Notes under the pieces: generated by a model
Seen by the model: only the letters and a program-made list of their open reading frames with translations
The model's database searches: none
Told to the model about the DNA's origin: nothing
Shown here: in pieces, positions 8,122 to 17,993 of the stretch
Layout of the letters: each line of letters starts with the position of its first letter
Numbering within the stretch: position 1 is the first letter of the stretch
Position numbers and translations under genes: made by a program
Assembly (NCBI GenBank): GCA_965243335.1
Contig: OZ251545.1
Coordinates: 1,674,001 to 1,738,000 of the forward strand
Origin: JAJDXW01 sp965243335
GTDB lineage: Bacteria > Pseudomonadota > Gammaproteobacteria > HK1
DNA: 64,000 nucleotides
Reading direction: 5' to 3'

Positions 8122-9231
8122 TCACGTCTCGCGGCTCTCGAAGTCGATCCGCGGATCGATGGCCACGTACATGAGGTCGCCCACGAGCCGCATCACGAGG
8201 CCGAGCAGGGAGAACATGTAGAGGGTGCCGAAGATGACCGGGTAGTCGCGCCGCAGCACCGCCTCGAAGCCGAGGAGCCCGAGCCCGTCGAGCGAGAAGA
8301 TGACCTCGATGAGGAGCGCGCCGGTGAACAGGATCCCGACGAACGCGCTCGGGAAGCCGGCCACCACGATGAGCATCGCGTTGCGGAAGACGTGCCCGTA
8401 GCGCACCCGGCGCTCGCTCGCCCCGCGCGCGCGCGCCGCCGTCACGTAGAGCCGGTTGATCTCGTCGAGGAACGAGTTCTTGGTCAGCATCGTCAGGCCC
8501 GCGAACGCGCCGATGAGGAGGGCGAGGACCGGCAGGGTGAGGTGCCAGAAGTAGTCGAGGATGCGGTCGAACCAGCCGAGCGCCTCCCAGTCCGGGGAGG
8601 TGAGGCCGCGGAGCGGGAACCAGTCGAGGAAGCTCCCCCCCGCGAACAGCACCACGAGCAGGATCGCGAACAGGAACCCGGGGATCGCGTAGCCGACGAC
8701 GATCGCGGCGCTGGTCCACACGTCGAAGGGGCTGCCGTCGCGCACCGCCTTGGCGATCCCGAGCGGGATCGACACCAGGTACACGAGGAGGGTCGTCCAC
8801 AGCCCGAGCGAGATCGACACGTCCATCTTGTCGATGACGAGCCGCACCACCGACCGGTCGCGGAAATAGCTCTCCCCGAAGTCGAAGCGGAGGTAGCTCC
8901 ACATCATCGTGAAGAAGCGTTCGAGCGGCGGGCGGTCGAACCCGTACATGCGCTCGATCTCGCGCACGAACTCGGGGTCGAGCCCGCGCGCGCCCCGGTA
9001 GCGGGACGCGGCGTCCCCGCCCGCGCCGCCGGCCCCGCCGACCGTCTCCCCGCCGCCCGCGCCGGAGATCCGGGCCGTGACGTCCGCGCCGGCGCCGGCC
9101 TCGCCGATCTCGGCGAGTAGCTGCTCCACCGGGCCGCCGGGCGCGACGTGGACGATGACGAAGTTGAGGACCATGATCCCGAACAGGGTCGGGACCATGA
9201 ACAGCACCCGGCGAACGACGTAGGCGGCCAT
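8122..9231 (-). CDS. yejB: Peptide ABC transporter permease YejB
   Basis: This 369-residue inner-membrane permease is the partner of YejE. The first helix (VVRRVLFMVPTLFGIMVLNF) starts at residue 5. It is followed by the HVAPGGPVEQ signature of the family and a Gly/Ala-rich insertion at about residues 45-80 that is unusually long here. The YGFDRPPLERFF motif comes next, then five more helices. The EAA loop is YVTAARARGASERRVRYGHV. Together YejB and YejE form the membrane channel for peptides delivered by YejA. The gene order A-B-E on the minus strand is the standard one, but 241 bp separate yejA from yejB. Confidence 0.94.
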   Translation of the reverse strand: MAAYVVRRVLFMVPTLFGIMVLNFVIVHVAPGGPVEQLLAEIGEAGAGADVTARISGAGGGETVGGAGGAGGDAASRYRGARGLDPEFVREIERMYGFDRPPLERFFTMMWSYLRFDFGESYFRDRSVVRLVIDKMDVSISLGLWTTLLVYLVSIPLGIAKAVRDGSPFDVWTSAAIVVGYAIPGFLFAILLVVLFAGGSFLDWFPLRGLTSPDWEALGWFDRILDYFWHLTLPVLALLIGAFAGLTMLTKNSFLDEINRLYVTAARARGASERRVRYGHVFRNAMLIVVAGFPSAFVGILFTGALLIEVIFSLDGLGLLGFEAVLRRDYPVIFGTLYMFSLLGLVMRLVGDLMYVAIDPRIDFESRET

Positions 9232-9472
9232 CGGCGGCGGCGCGCCCTCAGTGGCCGCCGCGCGCCGTTGGACGCGAGAGGCCGGCGCCCGCGGACTGCC
9301 GCCCCCGCCGCCCCCGGTTCGGCGCGGTCGCCGTCGGTTGCCGTCCGCCGTCGGCTTCCGCGGGACCGGTCATTCTGCTTTACGAGCCGCCGAGCCGGGC
9401 AGGCGTCGGGAGGGTGGGAGGGGAAGCCGTCCGGCGCGGCCTCCCGCCCCGCCGCACGTCAGCCGGGCGCGT
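9232..9472. other. Intergenic gap between yejA and yejB
   Basis: This is 241 bp of very GC-rich sequence inside the yej operon. It contains an imperfect inverted repeat of CGGC-rich runs near 9232-9275, just upstream of yejB, but no open frame worth calling and no intergenic repeat module. It could hold a stem-loop that sets the ratio of binding protein to permease; this is inference only. Confidence 0.35.
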
Positions 9473-11435
9473 TCACCGGCGCTCCGCACGCTTCTCGCGC
9501 CAGGCCCGCACCCGCTCCGCCTTCGCCTCGTCGATCCACCACGCGTCGAACCCGAGCGAGTAGCGGGGCGCGGTCTCCGGACGGCCGAAGACGTCCCACG
9601 ACGCGACCCGGAAGGCGTTGATGTGCCAGTTCGGGACGACGTAGTGGCTCCAGAGGAGGACGCGGTCGAGGGCGCGGCTCCGGTCGACGAGCTCCTGCCG
9701 GCCGGGGGCCGAGATCACCAGCTCCACCAGCGCGTCCACCACCGGGTCCCGCACCCCCGCCAGATTGCCGCTCCCCGCGAGGCCGGCCGCCGCCGAGCCC
9801 CAGTAGTCCCGCTGCTCGTTGCCGGGGGAGAGGGTGATGCCGAACGAGCCCACGATCATGTCGAAGTCGAAGTCCGAGACCCGCCGGCGGTACTGCGCCG
9901 GGTCCACGGTGCGCACCGCCATCCGCGCCCCGAGCCGTTCGAGGTTCTTCCCGAACGGGAGCGCGACCCGCTCGAAGTCCGGGTTGACGAGCAGCAGCTC
10001 GAACTCCATCGCGGCGCCGCTCGACGCTTCCACGAGCCGCCCGCCCCGCACCGTCCAGCCCGCCTCGCGCAGCAGGGCCTGCGCCCGCCGCAGGTTCCGC
10101 CGGAGCCCCCCCGGCCCGTCGGTGCGGGGCGGCGCCCAGGCGGTGGCGAAGACCTGCTCCGGAACCCGGCCCCGGAACGGCTCCAGGATCGCGCGCTCGG
10201 CCTCGCTCGGCAGGCCGGACGACGCGAGCTCGGAGTTCGAGAAGAAGCTGGCGCTGCGCTCGTACTGGCCGTAGAAGAGCTGGCGGTTGGTCCACTCGAA
10301 GTCGAACGCGTAGCCGAGCGCTTCGCGCACGCGCGGGTCCCGGAACTTCCCCCGGCGGGTATTGAAGACGAACGACTGCATTCCGGCCGGCAGGCGGTGG
10401 GCCAGCAGCTCCCGGCGCAGCATCCCGGCCTCGGCGGCCGGCCCGTCGTAGCCGGTCGCCCAGCGCTTGGAGCTCGTCTCGCGCCGGAGGTCGTACTCGC
10501 CGGCCTTGAGCGCCTCGACCGCGACCGTCGCGTCCCGGTAGTAGTCGTAGCGGATGCGGTCGAAGTTGTGCCGCCCCACGTTGACGGCGAGGTCGCGGGC
10601 CCAGTAGCCGGGGTCGCGCCGGTAGACGATGGACCGCCCGGGGTCGATCGACCCCTCCTCGACGAGGTACGGGCCGCTCCCGAGCGGCGGCTCCAGGGTG
10701 GTCGCGCCGAAGTCCTTCCCCTCCCAGTCGGCCTTCGAGAGCACCCGGAGCTGGCCCAGGATGCTCGGGAGCTCCTGGTTGACGCCTTCCCGGAAGGAGA
10801 ACCGGACCCCCTGGCGCGGCCCGGACGGGGTGTCCCCCTCGACCGGCTCCGCGGCGCGGACGTCTTCGTAGTATCCGCGGTAGAGGGGGTGCCCCCGGGT
10901 CTTCAGGATATCGAGCGAGAACACGACGTCCGCCGGGGTCACGGGGCTCCCGTCGTGGAAGCGCGCCTCGGGGCGGAGCCAGAACGTCGTCCAGGACCCG
11001 TCGTCGGCGACCTCGATCCACTCCGCGACGAGGCCGTAGGAGGCGGTCGCCTCGTCCGGGGAGTCCTCGGTCAGGGTGTCGAAGAGGAGCCCGAGGCCGG
11101 CCGCCGGGTTCCCCTTGACGATGAACGGGTTGAGGCTGTCGAAGGTCGAGCCGACCGACGCCCGGCGCACCGTGCCGCCCTTGGGGGCGTCCGGGTTCAC
11201 GTGGTCGTAGTGGGGGAAGCCCGCCGGGTAGCGGGGCGTCTCCCGGATGGCCGTCGCGTGGCTGATGGCGCTCGCGGCGAGGGCCGGGGGGGCGATGGCG
11301 ACGATGCCGGCGAGGACAATGACAACGGCGGTGGCGGCGGCAGCGACGGCGAGGATCGCCCTGGCCGCGGCCGTAGCAGCGGCGGGGCGGGTTGCGCGAA
11401 TCGGCGCCGGGGCCGACAGCAGCGCGCCTTCCCGG

Positions 11436-11443
<8 letters not shown>
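9473..11443 (-). CDS. yejA: Periplasmic peptide-binding protein YejA
   Basis: This is the extracytoplasmic solute-binding protein (family 5) of the Yej peptide/microcin C transporter, 656 residues. A hydrophobic, alanine-rich signal sequence spans about residues 25-57 and ends ALAASA; the basic leader before it is longer than usual, so a downstream start is possible. The mature part begins with PRYPAGFPHYDHVNPDAPKG and includes FDSLNPFIVKGNPAAGL, both typical of YejA. The conserved DVVFSLDILK and AFDFEWTNRQLFY segments follow. The gene overlaps the end of the upstream amidohydrolase by 8 bp, so the two are probably co-transcribed. Confidence 0.93.
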
Positions 11444-12491
<1,048 letters not shown>

Positions 12492-12630
12492 GCCGGGCTC
12501 CCGGCGCCCGCTCCGGTCGTCGCCTGTCCTGACCCTCTCCCCGGCCGCCGCCTTGGCCCCGCCCCGACGGCGTCCGCTCCCGGGCGGCGCACCGCCGCTC
12601 CCTGCCCGGAGTCGCGTCCGACCGGGGCCA

Positions 12631-13044
12631 CTACTCGTCGCTCAGCAGCTTGTAGAGGCCGTCGAGCACCAGCCGGTTGGGGCTGATGATCCCGATGATG
12701 CGCCCGTCCTCGACGACCGGCGCGCGGGTGAGGCTGTGCTGGACGAAGAGCCGCGAGCAGTAGCGGATGTCCATGTCCGGGGGCACGCACACCACCGGCT
12801 TTCGCATGATCTCGTACACGTTGACCCGCCGGGGGGAGCGGTCCTTCGCGAGGACCTCGCGCGCGATGTCGGACACGAGGAGCATGCCCGGCTCGTCGTC
12901 CTCGTGGCGCGGCTCGACGATGAGCACGGCGGTGCCGTCCTCCTTCATCCGGGTGAGGGCCTCGGAGACCGTGGCCTTGCCCTCGATCGTTCCGAATTGC
13001 TCGGCCATCAGGTCCCGGACCCGGATGACTCGTCGCTCGTTCAT
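12631..13044 (-). CDS. CBS-domain-pair protein
   Basis: This 137-residue soluble protein is made almost entirely of two CBS motifs, at about residues 10-65 (VRDLMAEQFGTIEGKATVSEALTRM) and 76-133 (IMRKPVVCVPPDMDIRYC to IGIISPNRLVLDGLYKLL). CBS pairs bind adenosyl nucleotides and usually act as energy or redox sensors for a partner. No catalytic domain is attached. The gene starts at ATG 13044 and lies 139 bp upstream of the amidohydrolase in the same direction, so it may head that operon. Its partner is unknown. Confidence 0.85.
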   Translation of the reverse strand: MNERRVIRVRDLMAEQFGTIEGKATVSEALTRMKEDGTAVLIVEPRHEDDEPGMLLVSDIAREVLAKDRSPRRVNVYEIMRKPVVCVPPDMDIRYCSRLFVQHSLTRAPVVEDGRIIGIISPNRLVLDGLYKLLSDE

Positions 13045-13125
13045 GCGGGGCCTCCGCGCGGCGGGGAGAGGTGTCCCGCTACGCTAAAGGAATCGGCCGG
13101 ACGAATGCAATTCCTGCCCGCGCGG

Positions 13126-13346
13126 GGGCATGTGCGTTGCAGGTTTTTCGCGCCGGCACACGGCTCGCCGACACCCCTGGGTACGCCGGCGTACCCAGGA
13201 GCGTTCCCAGCGACGCGGGACGCGATGAACCTCGAACGCTACGGCGGGCAGGGAGCTGACGAGAACGCCGTTCCCGTGGGCAGAAAATATCTCGACCCCG
13301 CTCACCACCCTCTATTTCAACAGGTTACGAACAGCGCACATGCCTC
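13126..13346 (+). repeat. Intergenic MITE-like repeat, unit 1 (complete)
   Basis: The unit is about 220 bp and opens with GGGCATGTGCGTTGC (13127-13141) and closes with ACAGCGCACATGCCTC (13331-13346), an inverted match. Its centre holds a perfect 24-bp palindrome at 13176-13199 (half-site CCTGGGTACGCC). The AAAATATCTCGACCCC block common to several units follows at about 13286-13301. It fills most of the gap between the CBS gene and the quinone oxidoreductase; no gene is seen in 13045-13488. Confidence 0.8.
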
Positions 13347-13488
13347 GTGCGAGCCGCGCGCCGCCGCCGATTGCGTTCGACCCGCCCGAAGCGCGATCAT
13401 CCCCGCTCCGCCGCGGCGGCGCTCCGAATCCGCCCCGCGGCCCGAAGTCCGCGCGCCCACAGTCCACGCACCCGAAGGAGATCCGCGA

Positions 13489-14463
13489 ATGCCCCACGCC
13501 ATCCAGGTACACGAGACCGGCGGCCCCGACGTCATGCGCTTCGAGGAGGTCGCGGTCGGCGCGCCGGGTCCGGGCGAGGCCCGCATCCGCCATGCCGCGG
13601 TCGGGCTCAACTACATCGACGTCTACTTCCGGATGGGGCTCTATCCGTCCCCGTCCCTTCCGTTCTCCCCCGGGATGGAAGGCGCGGGAGAGGTCCTCGC
13701 GCTCGGCGAAGGGGTCAGCGACCTCGCGGTCGGCGACCGGGTGGCCTACGCGGGCTCGCTCGGGGCCTACGCCGAGGAGCGGACCATCCCCGCGGACCGG
13801 CTGGTGCGGGTCCCGGAATCGGTGGGCGACGAGGAGGCGGCGTCCATGATGCTCCAGGGCATGACCGTCCAGTACCTCTTCAAGAGCAGCTACCCGGTCC
13901 AGGCCGGCGACACCATCCTCTTCCACGCCGCCGCCGGCGGGGTAGGGCTCATCGCCTGCCAGTGGGCGAAGCATCTCGGGGCCACCGTCATCGGCACGGT
14001 CGGAAGCGACGAGAAGGCGGAGCTCGCGCGCGCCCACGGATGCGACCACCCCATCGTGTACACCCGCGAGAACGTGGTGGAGCGGGTCCGCGAGCTGACG
14101 GACGGAGCCGGGGTCCCCGCCGTCTACGACTCCGTGGGCCGGGACACGTTCACCGACTCCCTCGACTGCCTGCGCCCGGCCGGCACGATGGTGAGCTTCG
14201 GGCAGGCCTCGGGGCCGATCCCGCCGTTCGAGATCGGCGTGCTCGGGGCGAAGGGCTCGCTCTATCTCCAGCGGCCCACCCTGATGTCCTACACCGCCCG
14301 CCGCGAGGACCTGCTCGCGATGGCCGGGGACCTCTTCGAGGTGGTGGGCTCGGGGGCGGTCCGGATCCGCACGAACCAGACCTTCGCGCTCCGGGACGCG
14401 CCGGAGGCGCATCGGGCGCTCGAAGGGCGCCGCACCACCGGGTCCACCGTCCTGCTGCCCTGA
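13489..14463 (+). CDS. qor: NADPH:quinone oxidoreductase (zeta-crystallin type)
   Basis: This is a 324-residue zinc-independent medium-chain dehydrogenase/reductase that reduces quinones with NADPH. The N-terminal GroES-like domain contains GLNYIDVYFRMGLYP, the family signature. The nucleotide-binding domain has the glycine motif AAAGGVGLIACQWAKHLGA at about residues 148-166 and the later FGQASGPIPPF. No structural or catalytic zinc cysteines are present, as expected. The start at 13489 is preceded by GAAGGAGAT (13474-13482) at good spacing. The gene stands alone apart from the small ORF that follows by 14 bp. Confidence 0.93.
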   Translation: MPHAIQVHETGGPDVMRFEEVAVGAPGPGEARIRHAAVGLNYIDVYFRMGLYPSPSLPFSPGMEGAGEVLALGEGVSDLAVGDRVAYAGSLGAYAEERTIPADRLVRVPESVGDEEAASMMLQGMTVQYLFKSSYPVQAGDTILFHAAAGGVGLIACQWAKHLGATVIGTVGSDEKAELARAHGCDHPIVYTRENVVERVRELTDGAGVPAVYDSVGRDTFTDSLDCLRPAGTMVSFGQASGPIPPFEIGVLGAKGSLYLQRPTLMSYTARREDLLAMAGDLFEVVGSGAVRIRTNQTFALRDAPEAHRALEGRRTTGSTVLLP

Positions 14464-14477
14464 GCTCCGAGCCCTTG

Positions 14478-14900
14478 GTGACGAGTGGGACGAACGGGGG
14501 AGGGGGCAGCGGCCCGCCGCCGGGGTCGATCGCCTGGCTGCGAAGCGGGAGCCTCGCGCCCGAAGAACGGTTCGAGCACTTGGGGCGGACGTACTGGGAC
14601 GACGGGGGAGCGTCCGGGGCGAAGGTGCTGGAGGTCTACCTCGCGAAGGAACAGGCCGGGCACGAGAACCGGGTCACGGCCGCCGAGGCGCGGGAGCTCC
14701 TGCGCCGGAAGAAGGGGTTGGACGAGGAGGAGCAGTCCCGCCTTCACGTCGTGCTGGACGCCTGCGGCTGCGAGATCGACCGTCTCCGGAGCGTCGCGGC
14801 CGCGGAGGGCTGGTCGTACCGGGACGTGGCGCGTCTCATCCGGCGAAGCGGGACGTGCCTCCGGGTCTACACCGACTGGATGAACCAGTTCGCGAGCTGA
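14478..14900 (+). CDS. Conserved-looking hypothetical protein
   Basis: This 140-residue soluble protein has no recognised family. The N-terminal 18 residues are Gly/Ser/Pro-rich. The body is predicted largely helical and charged, with LEVYLAKEQAGHENRVTAAE, a KKGLDEEEQSRL segment and a C-terminal part SYRDVARLIRRSG. The start is uncertain: GTG 14478 is given, and TTG 14475 is adjacent. It follows qor by 14 bp and is probably co-transcribed. No signal peptide or membrane segment is seen. Confidence 0.55.
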   Translation: MTSGTNGGGGSGPPPGSIAWLRSGSLAPEERFEHLGRTYWDDGGASGAKVLEVYLAKEQAGHENRVTAAEARELLRRKKGLDEEEQSRLHVVLDACGCEIDRLRSVAAAEGWSYRDVARLIRRSGTCLRVYTDWMNQFAS

Positions 14901-14918
14901 GCCGCCGGCCCCCGGTCG

Positions 14919-15207
14919 AGGCTCGTGCGCTGTTATTAACTTATTGATATAGAAAATTTATATCGGAGTTTGAGGTATTTCTTAACCCACGGAGACGGCG
15001 TTGTTCCAGGGTTTGGGGTCGGTTCGAGGGGACTTTGGGCGGATTTCACCTCACGGCGGGTCGTACCCGGGCGCCCCATCCCTGGGTACGCCGGCGTCTC
15101 GCCGGCCCGGGAAGGGCGAAGCGCCGCGAGAACGGACATGCCGGCGGGACGCCGGCGTACCCAGGGGCGTTCGCCATTGGCGAAAAACCCCACAGCGCAC
15201 ATGCCTT
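14919..15207 (-). repeat. Intergenic MITE-like repeat, unit 2 (complete, inverted)
   Basis: This 289-bp unit has ends AGGCTCGTGCGCTGT (14919-14933) and ACAGCGCACATGCCTT (15192-15207), 13 of 15 bases complementary. Reversed, it is almost base-for-base the unit at 41057-41343, including the long inverted arms around GGCGAGACGCCGGCGTACCC. The AT-rich edge at 14934-14965 is exceptional in this genome. Flanks share CGGTCG on both sides, offset by one base. Confidence 0.85.
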
Positions 15208-15220
15208 CGGTCGGCGGAGG

Positions 15221-15253
15221 GGTTGACATCCGGTATGGCGGTTGACATATGGT
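15221..15253 (+). promoter_or_regulatory. Promoter with tandem operator-like repeats
   Basis: TTGACA at 15223-15228 and CATATG at 15246-15251 are separated by 17 bp, a good sigma-70 promoter. The sequence GGTTGACAT(C/A)(C/T)GGT occurs twice, at 15221-15234 and 15240-15253, 19 bp apart and overlapping both promoter boxes. Such spacing fits a helix-turn-helix repressor dimer pair, so the gene downstream may regulate itself. Confidence 0.55.
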
Positions 15254-15292
15254 TGCAGTCCCGGAGTCGGAGACTGGAACGTGAACGCGGAC

Positions 15293-15730
15293 ATGGGTTT
15301 CGGGAGGCTCGGGCCGGAAGAGGCGGCCGAGCGGATGTTCAGAGCGTACAAGGACGAAGGCGCGTGGCTCGACGCCTTCGCCCAAAGCCTCGATCGGCGG
15401 CGCGGGGGGCGTTCCTTCGCCCGCACGCTCGCGGTCTGGGCTCTGAGCCAGGCCGAGGCGGCCCGTCTCTTCGGCGTAAGCCGCCAGGCGGTCGGCAAGT
15501 GGCTGCGTCGGGGCGTGCCTCCGGAACGCGCGGGCGCGGCCTCGGACTTGGCCGCCGCCACCGATCTGCTCGTGCGCCATCTCAAGCACGATCGCATCCC
15601 GGCGGTCGTGCGCCGTCCCATCCCGTCGCTCGGCGGCGTCTCTCTGATGGACCTGCTGGCGCAGGGCGATACACCGGCCTTGCTGGCGGCCTGCCGTGAC
15701 ATGTTCCGGTTCGACCGGGCGCACGCCTGA
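15293..15730 (+). CDS. HTH regulator, antitoxin-like
   Basis: This is a 145-residue protein with a central helix-turn-helix, LSQAEAARLFGVSRQAVGKWL, at about residues 52-72. A C-terminal part ends SLMDLLAQGDTPALLAACRDMF, reminiscent of the Xre/ParS-type antitoxins that precede RES or other toxins. Start codons are ambiguous: ATG 15293 is listed, and GTG 15281 with GGAGAC upstream or TTG 15242 are alternatives. A promoter with tandem repeats sits upstream, suggesting autoregulation. Two bases after its stop begins a short ORF that would be the toxin position. The family assignment is tentative. Confidence 0.6.
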   Translation: MGFGRLGPEEAAERMFRAYKDEGAWLDAFAQSLDRRRGGRSFARTLAVWALSQAEAARLFGVSRQAVGKWLRRGVPPERAGAASDLAAATDLLVRHLKHDRIPAVVRRPIPSLGGVSLMDLLAQGDTPALLAACRDMFRFDRAHA

Positions 15731-15732
15731 GC

Positions 15733-15891
15733 ATGGCGTTGCTGCGCGAAACCCTCCTCGCCCTTTCCCGTGACGATCAGGCCGAACTGCAGGACCCGGT
15801 CGTCCTGCTCAAGGGGTGCATCAGTCAAGTTCAGTCCTCCCTTTCGGTGAACGTGGCCGGCCCTTGCGGCGCGACGGCTCCGGACATGTAG
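15733..15891 (+). CDS. Short partner ORF, probably truncated
   Basis: This 52-codon frame starts ATG 15733, 2 bp after the HTH gene, and reads MALLRETLLALSRDDQAEL before ending at TAG 15889-15891. The last 20 codons lie over the 3' end of the convergent ATPase gene, so the original C-terminus was probably lost by rearrangement. The translational coupling resembles a toxin-antitoxin pair. No family is recognised and the toxin idea is inference. Confidence 0.4.
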   Translation: MALLRETLLALSRDDQAELQDPVVLLKGCISQVQSSLSVNVAGPCGATAPDM

Positions 15892-17015
15892 AGCGAGCCG
15901 GCCGCATACTCTTCGAGTAAATCCTGTATGTCTTCGACTTCATTCAGTCGATTGAAACGCACACGGCCGTCTTCGACGCCGGCGACCAGAACGTCCCGAA
16001 GCTCGAACTGGCTTGTGAGAACGGGCGAGTGGGTGGCGATGAATATCTGCTTGTTCCATTGGGCGGCGGCGGTCTTGACGGCATTGGCGAACACGGTGAT
16101 GGCCCATGGATGCAGCGACGCTTCCGGCTCATCGAAGAGCAGGACCGATTCCCGGTCGCCTTCCGAGAACAAGGCGATCAGGAGGAGTAAAAGCTGCAGG
16201 AATCCATCGGAAACGCCGGATGCGTTGATTTCGCGCCGCCGCCCCTTTTCCCGAAAGCCGGCGTATACCGAGGCGGGACCGGTTTGTTCCAACGTGATCC
16301 CGTCGAAAATCGGAAACGCCTCGCCCATATACCGCATGATCACGCCATAGCGTTCGTCGACGTCCCGCTTGTCGTGAAGGTTTCTGAGCACGGACCAGGC
16401 GTTGTTGCCGAGGTCCCAAAGCCTCGTCTCGTGACTGCTCTCCGAACCTCGCTGTTTGAGGGGCCACAGATGAAAGGACCTGGAATGGTACGAACGAATG
16501 AAGTGAAGCAACTGATCGAGATGCCTGGCATCCTTGTTGTCACGATTGAAGTCCAGGAAGAGGCCCAAGCTGAGCTTTTGCGGCTCTCGTAAATGGGTCG
16601 GCACGCTCTGCATCATTTCCGAATGATACAAGGACGTCTTGTCCGAGCCGGATGCTCGATCGATGAGGACCTTCTCATGCGAAGACGACCACAATTTCTC
16701 ACCCGGGAATTCTTCGATCCTGCCCGCCGACAACGAGAACGAGAGACCGTAGGAGACGCCTCGGGTCGCCAGCTCGATCAGAATGTGCTCGTCTCTGCCC
16801 GCCCCATCCCAGAGAATGCCGATGCCGTGGCTGCGCCTGGACGATGCGAGCTCGACCCCGCGGATGGCGCAGTCACGAAAGAAATAGAGCGTATCGAGCA
16901 ACGTCGACTTGCCGGCGCCGTTCGGGCCGAACACGACGTTGATGGGACCCGCCTCGACCTCCACATCGGCGAGCGCACGGTAGTTTCGGACGCGAATTCT
17001 CGTCAATCCGGCCAT
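15831..17015 (-). CDS. AAA-type ATPase (SMC/RecF/OLD-like)
   Basis: This 394-residue ABC-like ATPase is of the AAA_15/AAA_21 group. It begins at MAGLTRIRVRNYRALADVEV, the usual 'RIRNFRS' start. Walker A is FGPNGAGKST at about residue 30. A conserved VSDGFLQLLLLLIAL stretch, Walker B (LLFDEPEASLHP) and the switch histidine motif IFIATHSPVL follow in the C-terminal half. No TOPRIM nuclease domain is attached, unlike full OLD proteins. The start at 17015 is supported by GAGGAGGT 6-13 bases upstream. Such solitary ATPases are common in defence or mobile islands, but a defence role here is inference; the nearest neighbours are the HTH pair and a sugar transporter. Confidence 0.8.
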   Translation of the reverse strand: MAGLTRIRVRNYRALADVEVEAGPINVVFGPNGAGKSTLLDTLYFFRDCAIRGVELASSRRSHGIGILWDGAGRDEHILIELATRGVSYGLSFSLSAGRIEEFPGEKLWSSSHEKVLIDRASGSDKTSLYHSEMMQSVPTHLREPQKLSLGLFLDFNRDNKDARHLDQLLHFIRSYHSRSFHLWPLKQRGSESSHETRLWDLGNNAWSVLRNLHDKRDVDERYGVIMRYMGEAFPIFDGITLEQTGPASVYAGFREKGRRREINASGVSDGFLQLLLLLIALFSEGDRESVLLFDEPEASLHPWAITVFANAVKTAAAQWNKQIFIATHSPVLTSQFELRDVLVAGVEDGRVRFNRLNEVEDIQDLLEEYAAGSLYMSGAVAPQGPATFTERED

Positions 17016-17142
17016 TGGGCACCTCCTCGCCTTTGCTCTCATGGGCCTTCTGGCCACGCTTCCCGTTGTACCGGCATCCTTGGACTCCCGAGGTTGTCGG
17101 GGCCCCGGAAGACCCTGCAATGCCGGCAGCACACCGCCACTC

Positions 17143-17192
17143 GCCCCGGACGGGGCGACGATGATACCGGGCTTCCCGGCTTGGCGGGAAGC
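17143..17192 (-). terminator. Stem-loops after the sugar transporter operon
   Basis: GCTTCCCG at 17171-17178 pairs with CGGGAAGC at 17185-17192, directly after the stop codon of the ABC ATPase gene. A second, perfect palindrome, TCGCCCCGGACGGGGCGA, lies at 17143-17160. Neither is followed by a clear U-run on the minus strand, so termination may be inefficient or Rho-assisted. Confidence 0.4.
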
Positions 17193-17993
17193 TCAGGCGA
17201 TGGCGGCCAGCTCGTCTTCCAGGTCGGCCATCTGGGCGCCGCCCGCCATCAGGCGGCGGATGTCCTCGCCCCCGAGGTCCTCGGAGACCCCGCTTCCGAT
17301 CACCTGGCCGAGGCTGAGGAAGGTGTAGCGGTCCGCCACGAGCTGGGCATGGATCTCGTTGTGGGTGATGAGGATGATCGCGATGTCCCCGCGGCTTCGC
17401 ACCCGCTTGACGGTCTTCAGCACCTCGAGCTGCTGCTTCTGCCCGAGCGCGGATGTGGGCTCGTCGAGGATCAGCACCCGCGCCCCGAAGAAGATCGCGC
17501 GGGCGATGGCGAGGGTCTGCTTCTGCCCCCCGGACATGGTGCCGACCGCCTGCTCCGGGTCCGCGATGTTGATGCCGATCTTCGCCATCTCCTCCCGGGT
17601 GATGCGGTTCATCTCCGCCGTCTGCATGATGCCGAACGGCCGCGCCCCCTTGGTGATCTCCCGCCCCATGAAGAAGTTGCGGGTGACTGAGGTCAGCGGG
17701 TTGAGCGCGAGGTCCTGGTAGACGGTGCCGATCCCCGCGTCGGAGGCGGCGAGCGGGTTCCGGAACTCGACGGGCTGCCCGTCGACGTAGATCGCGCCCG
17801 AGGTCGGCTGGTGCACGCCGGCGAGGACCTTGATGAGCGTCGATTTGCCGGCGCCGTTGTCCCCGAGCAGGGCATGCACCTCCCCGGGGTGGACCTCCAT
17901 CGAAACCCCGCCGAGCGCCGTGAAGTTGCCGAAGCGCTTGACGATGTCCTCGAGCCGGATGAGCGGTTCGGTCACGTCATGGTCCCCCGTCAT
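17193..17993 (-). CDS. Sugar ABC transporter ATPase, FrcA-like
   Basis: This 266-residue single-domain ATPase belongs to the monosaccharide (CUT2) transporters. Walker A is LLGDNGAGKSTLIK, the signature is TMSGGQKQTLAIARA, Walker B is VLILDEPTSALG, and the switch is LITHNE. It has one nucleotide-binding domain rather than the two fused domains of RbsA/XylG, which is the FrcA arrangement. The start overlaps the permease stop by 4 bp (ATGA, 17990-17993), so the two are translationally coupled. The substrate is probably a pentose or hexose, not determined by sequence. Confidence 0.9.
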   Translation of the reverse strand: MTGDHDVTEPLIRLEDIVKRFGNFTALGGVSMEVHPGEVHALLGDNGAGKSTLIKVLAGVHQPTSGAIYVDGQPVEFRNPLAASDAGIGTVYQDLALNPLTSVTRNFFMGREITKGARPFGIMQTAEMNRITREEMAKIGINIADPEQAVGTMSGGQKQTLAIARAIFFGARVLILDEPTSALGQKQQLEVLKTVKRVRSRGDIAIILITHNEIHAQLVADRYTFLSLGQVIGSGVSEDLGGEDIRRLMAGGAQMADLEDELAAIA

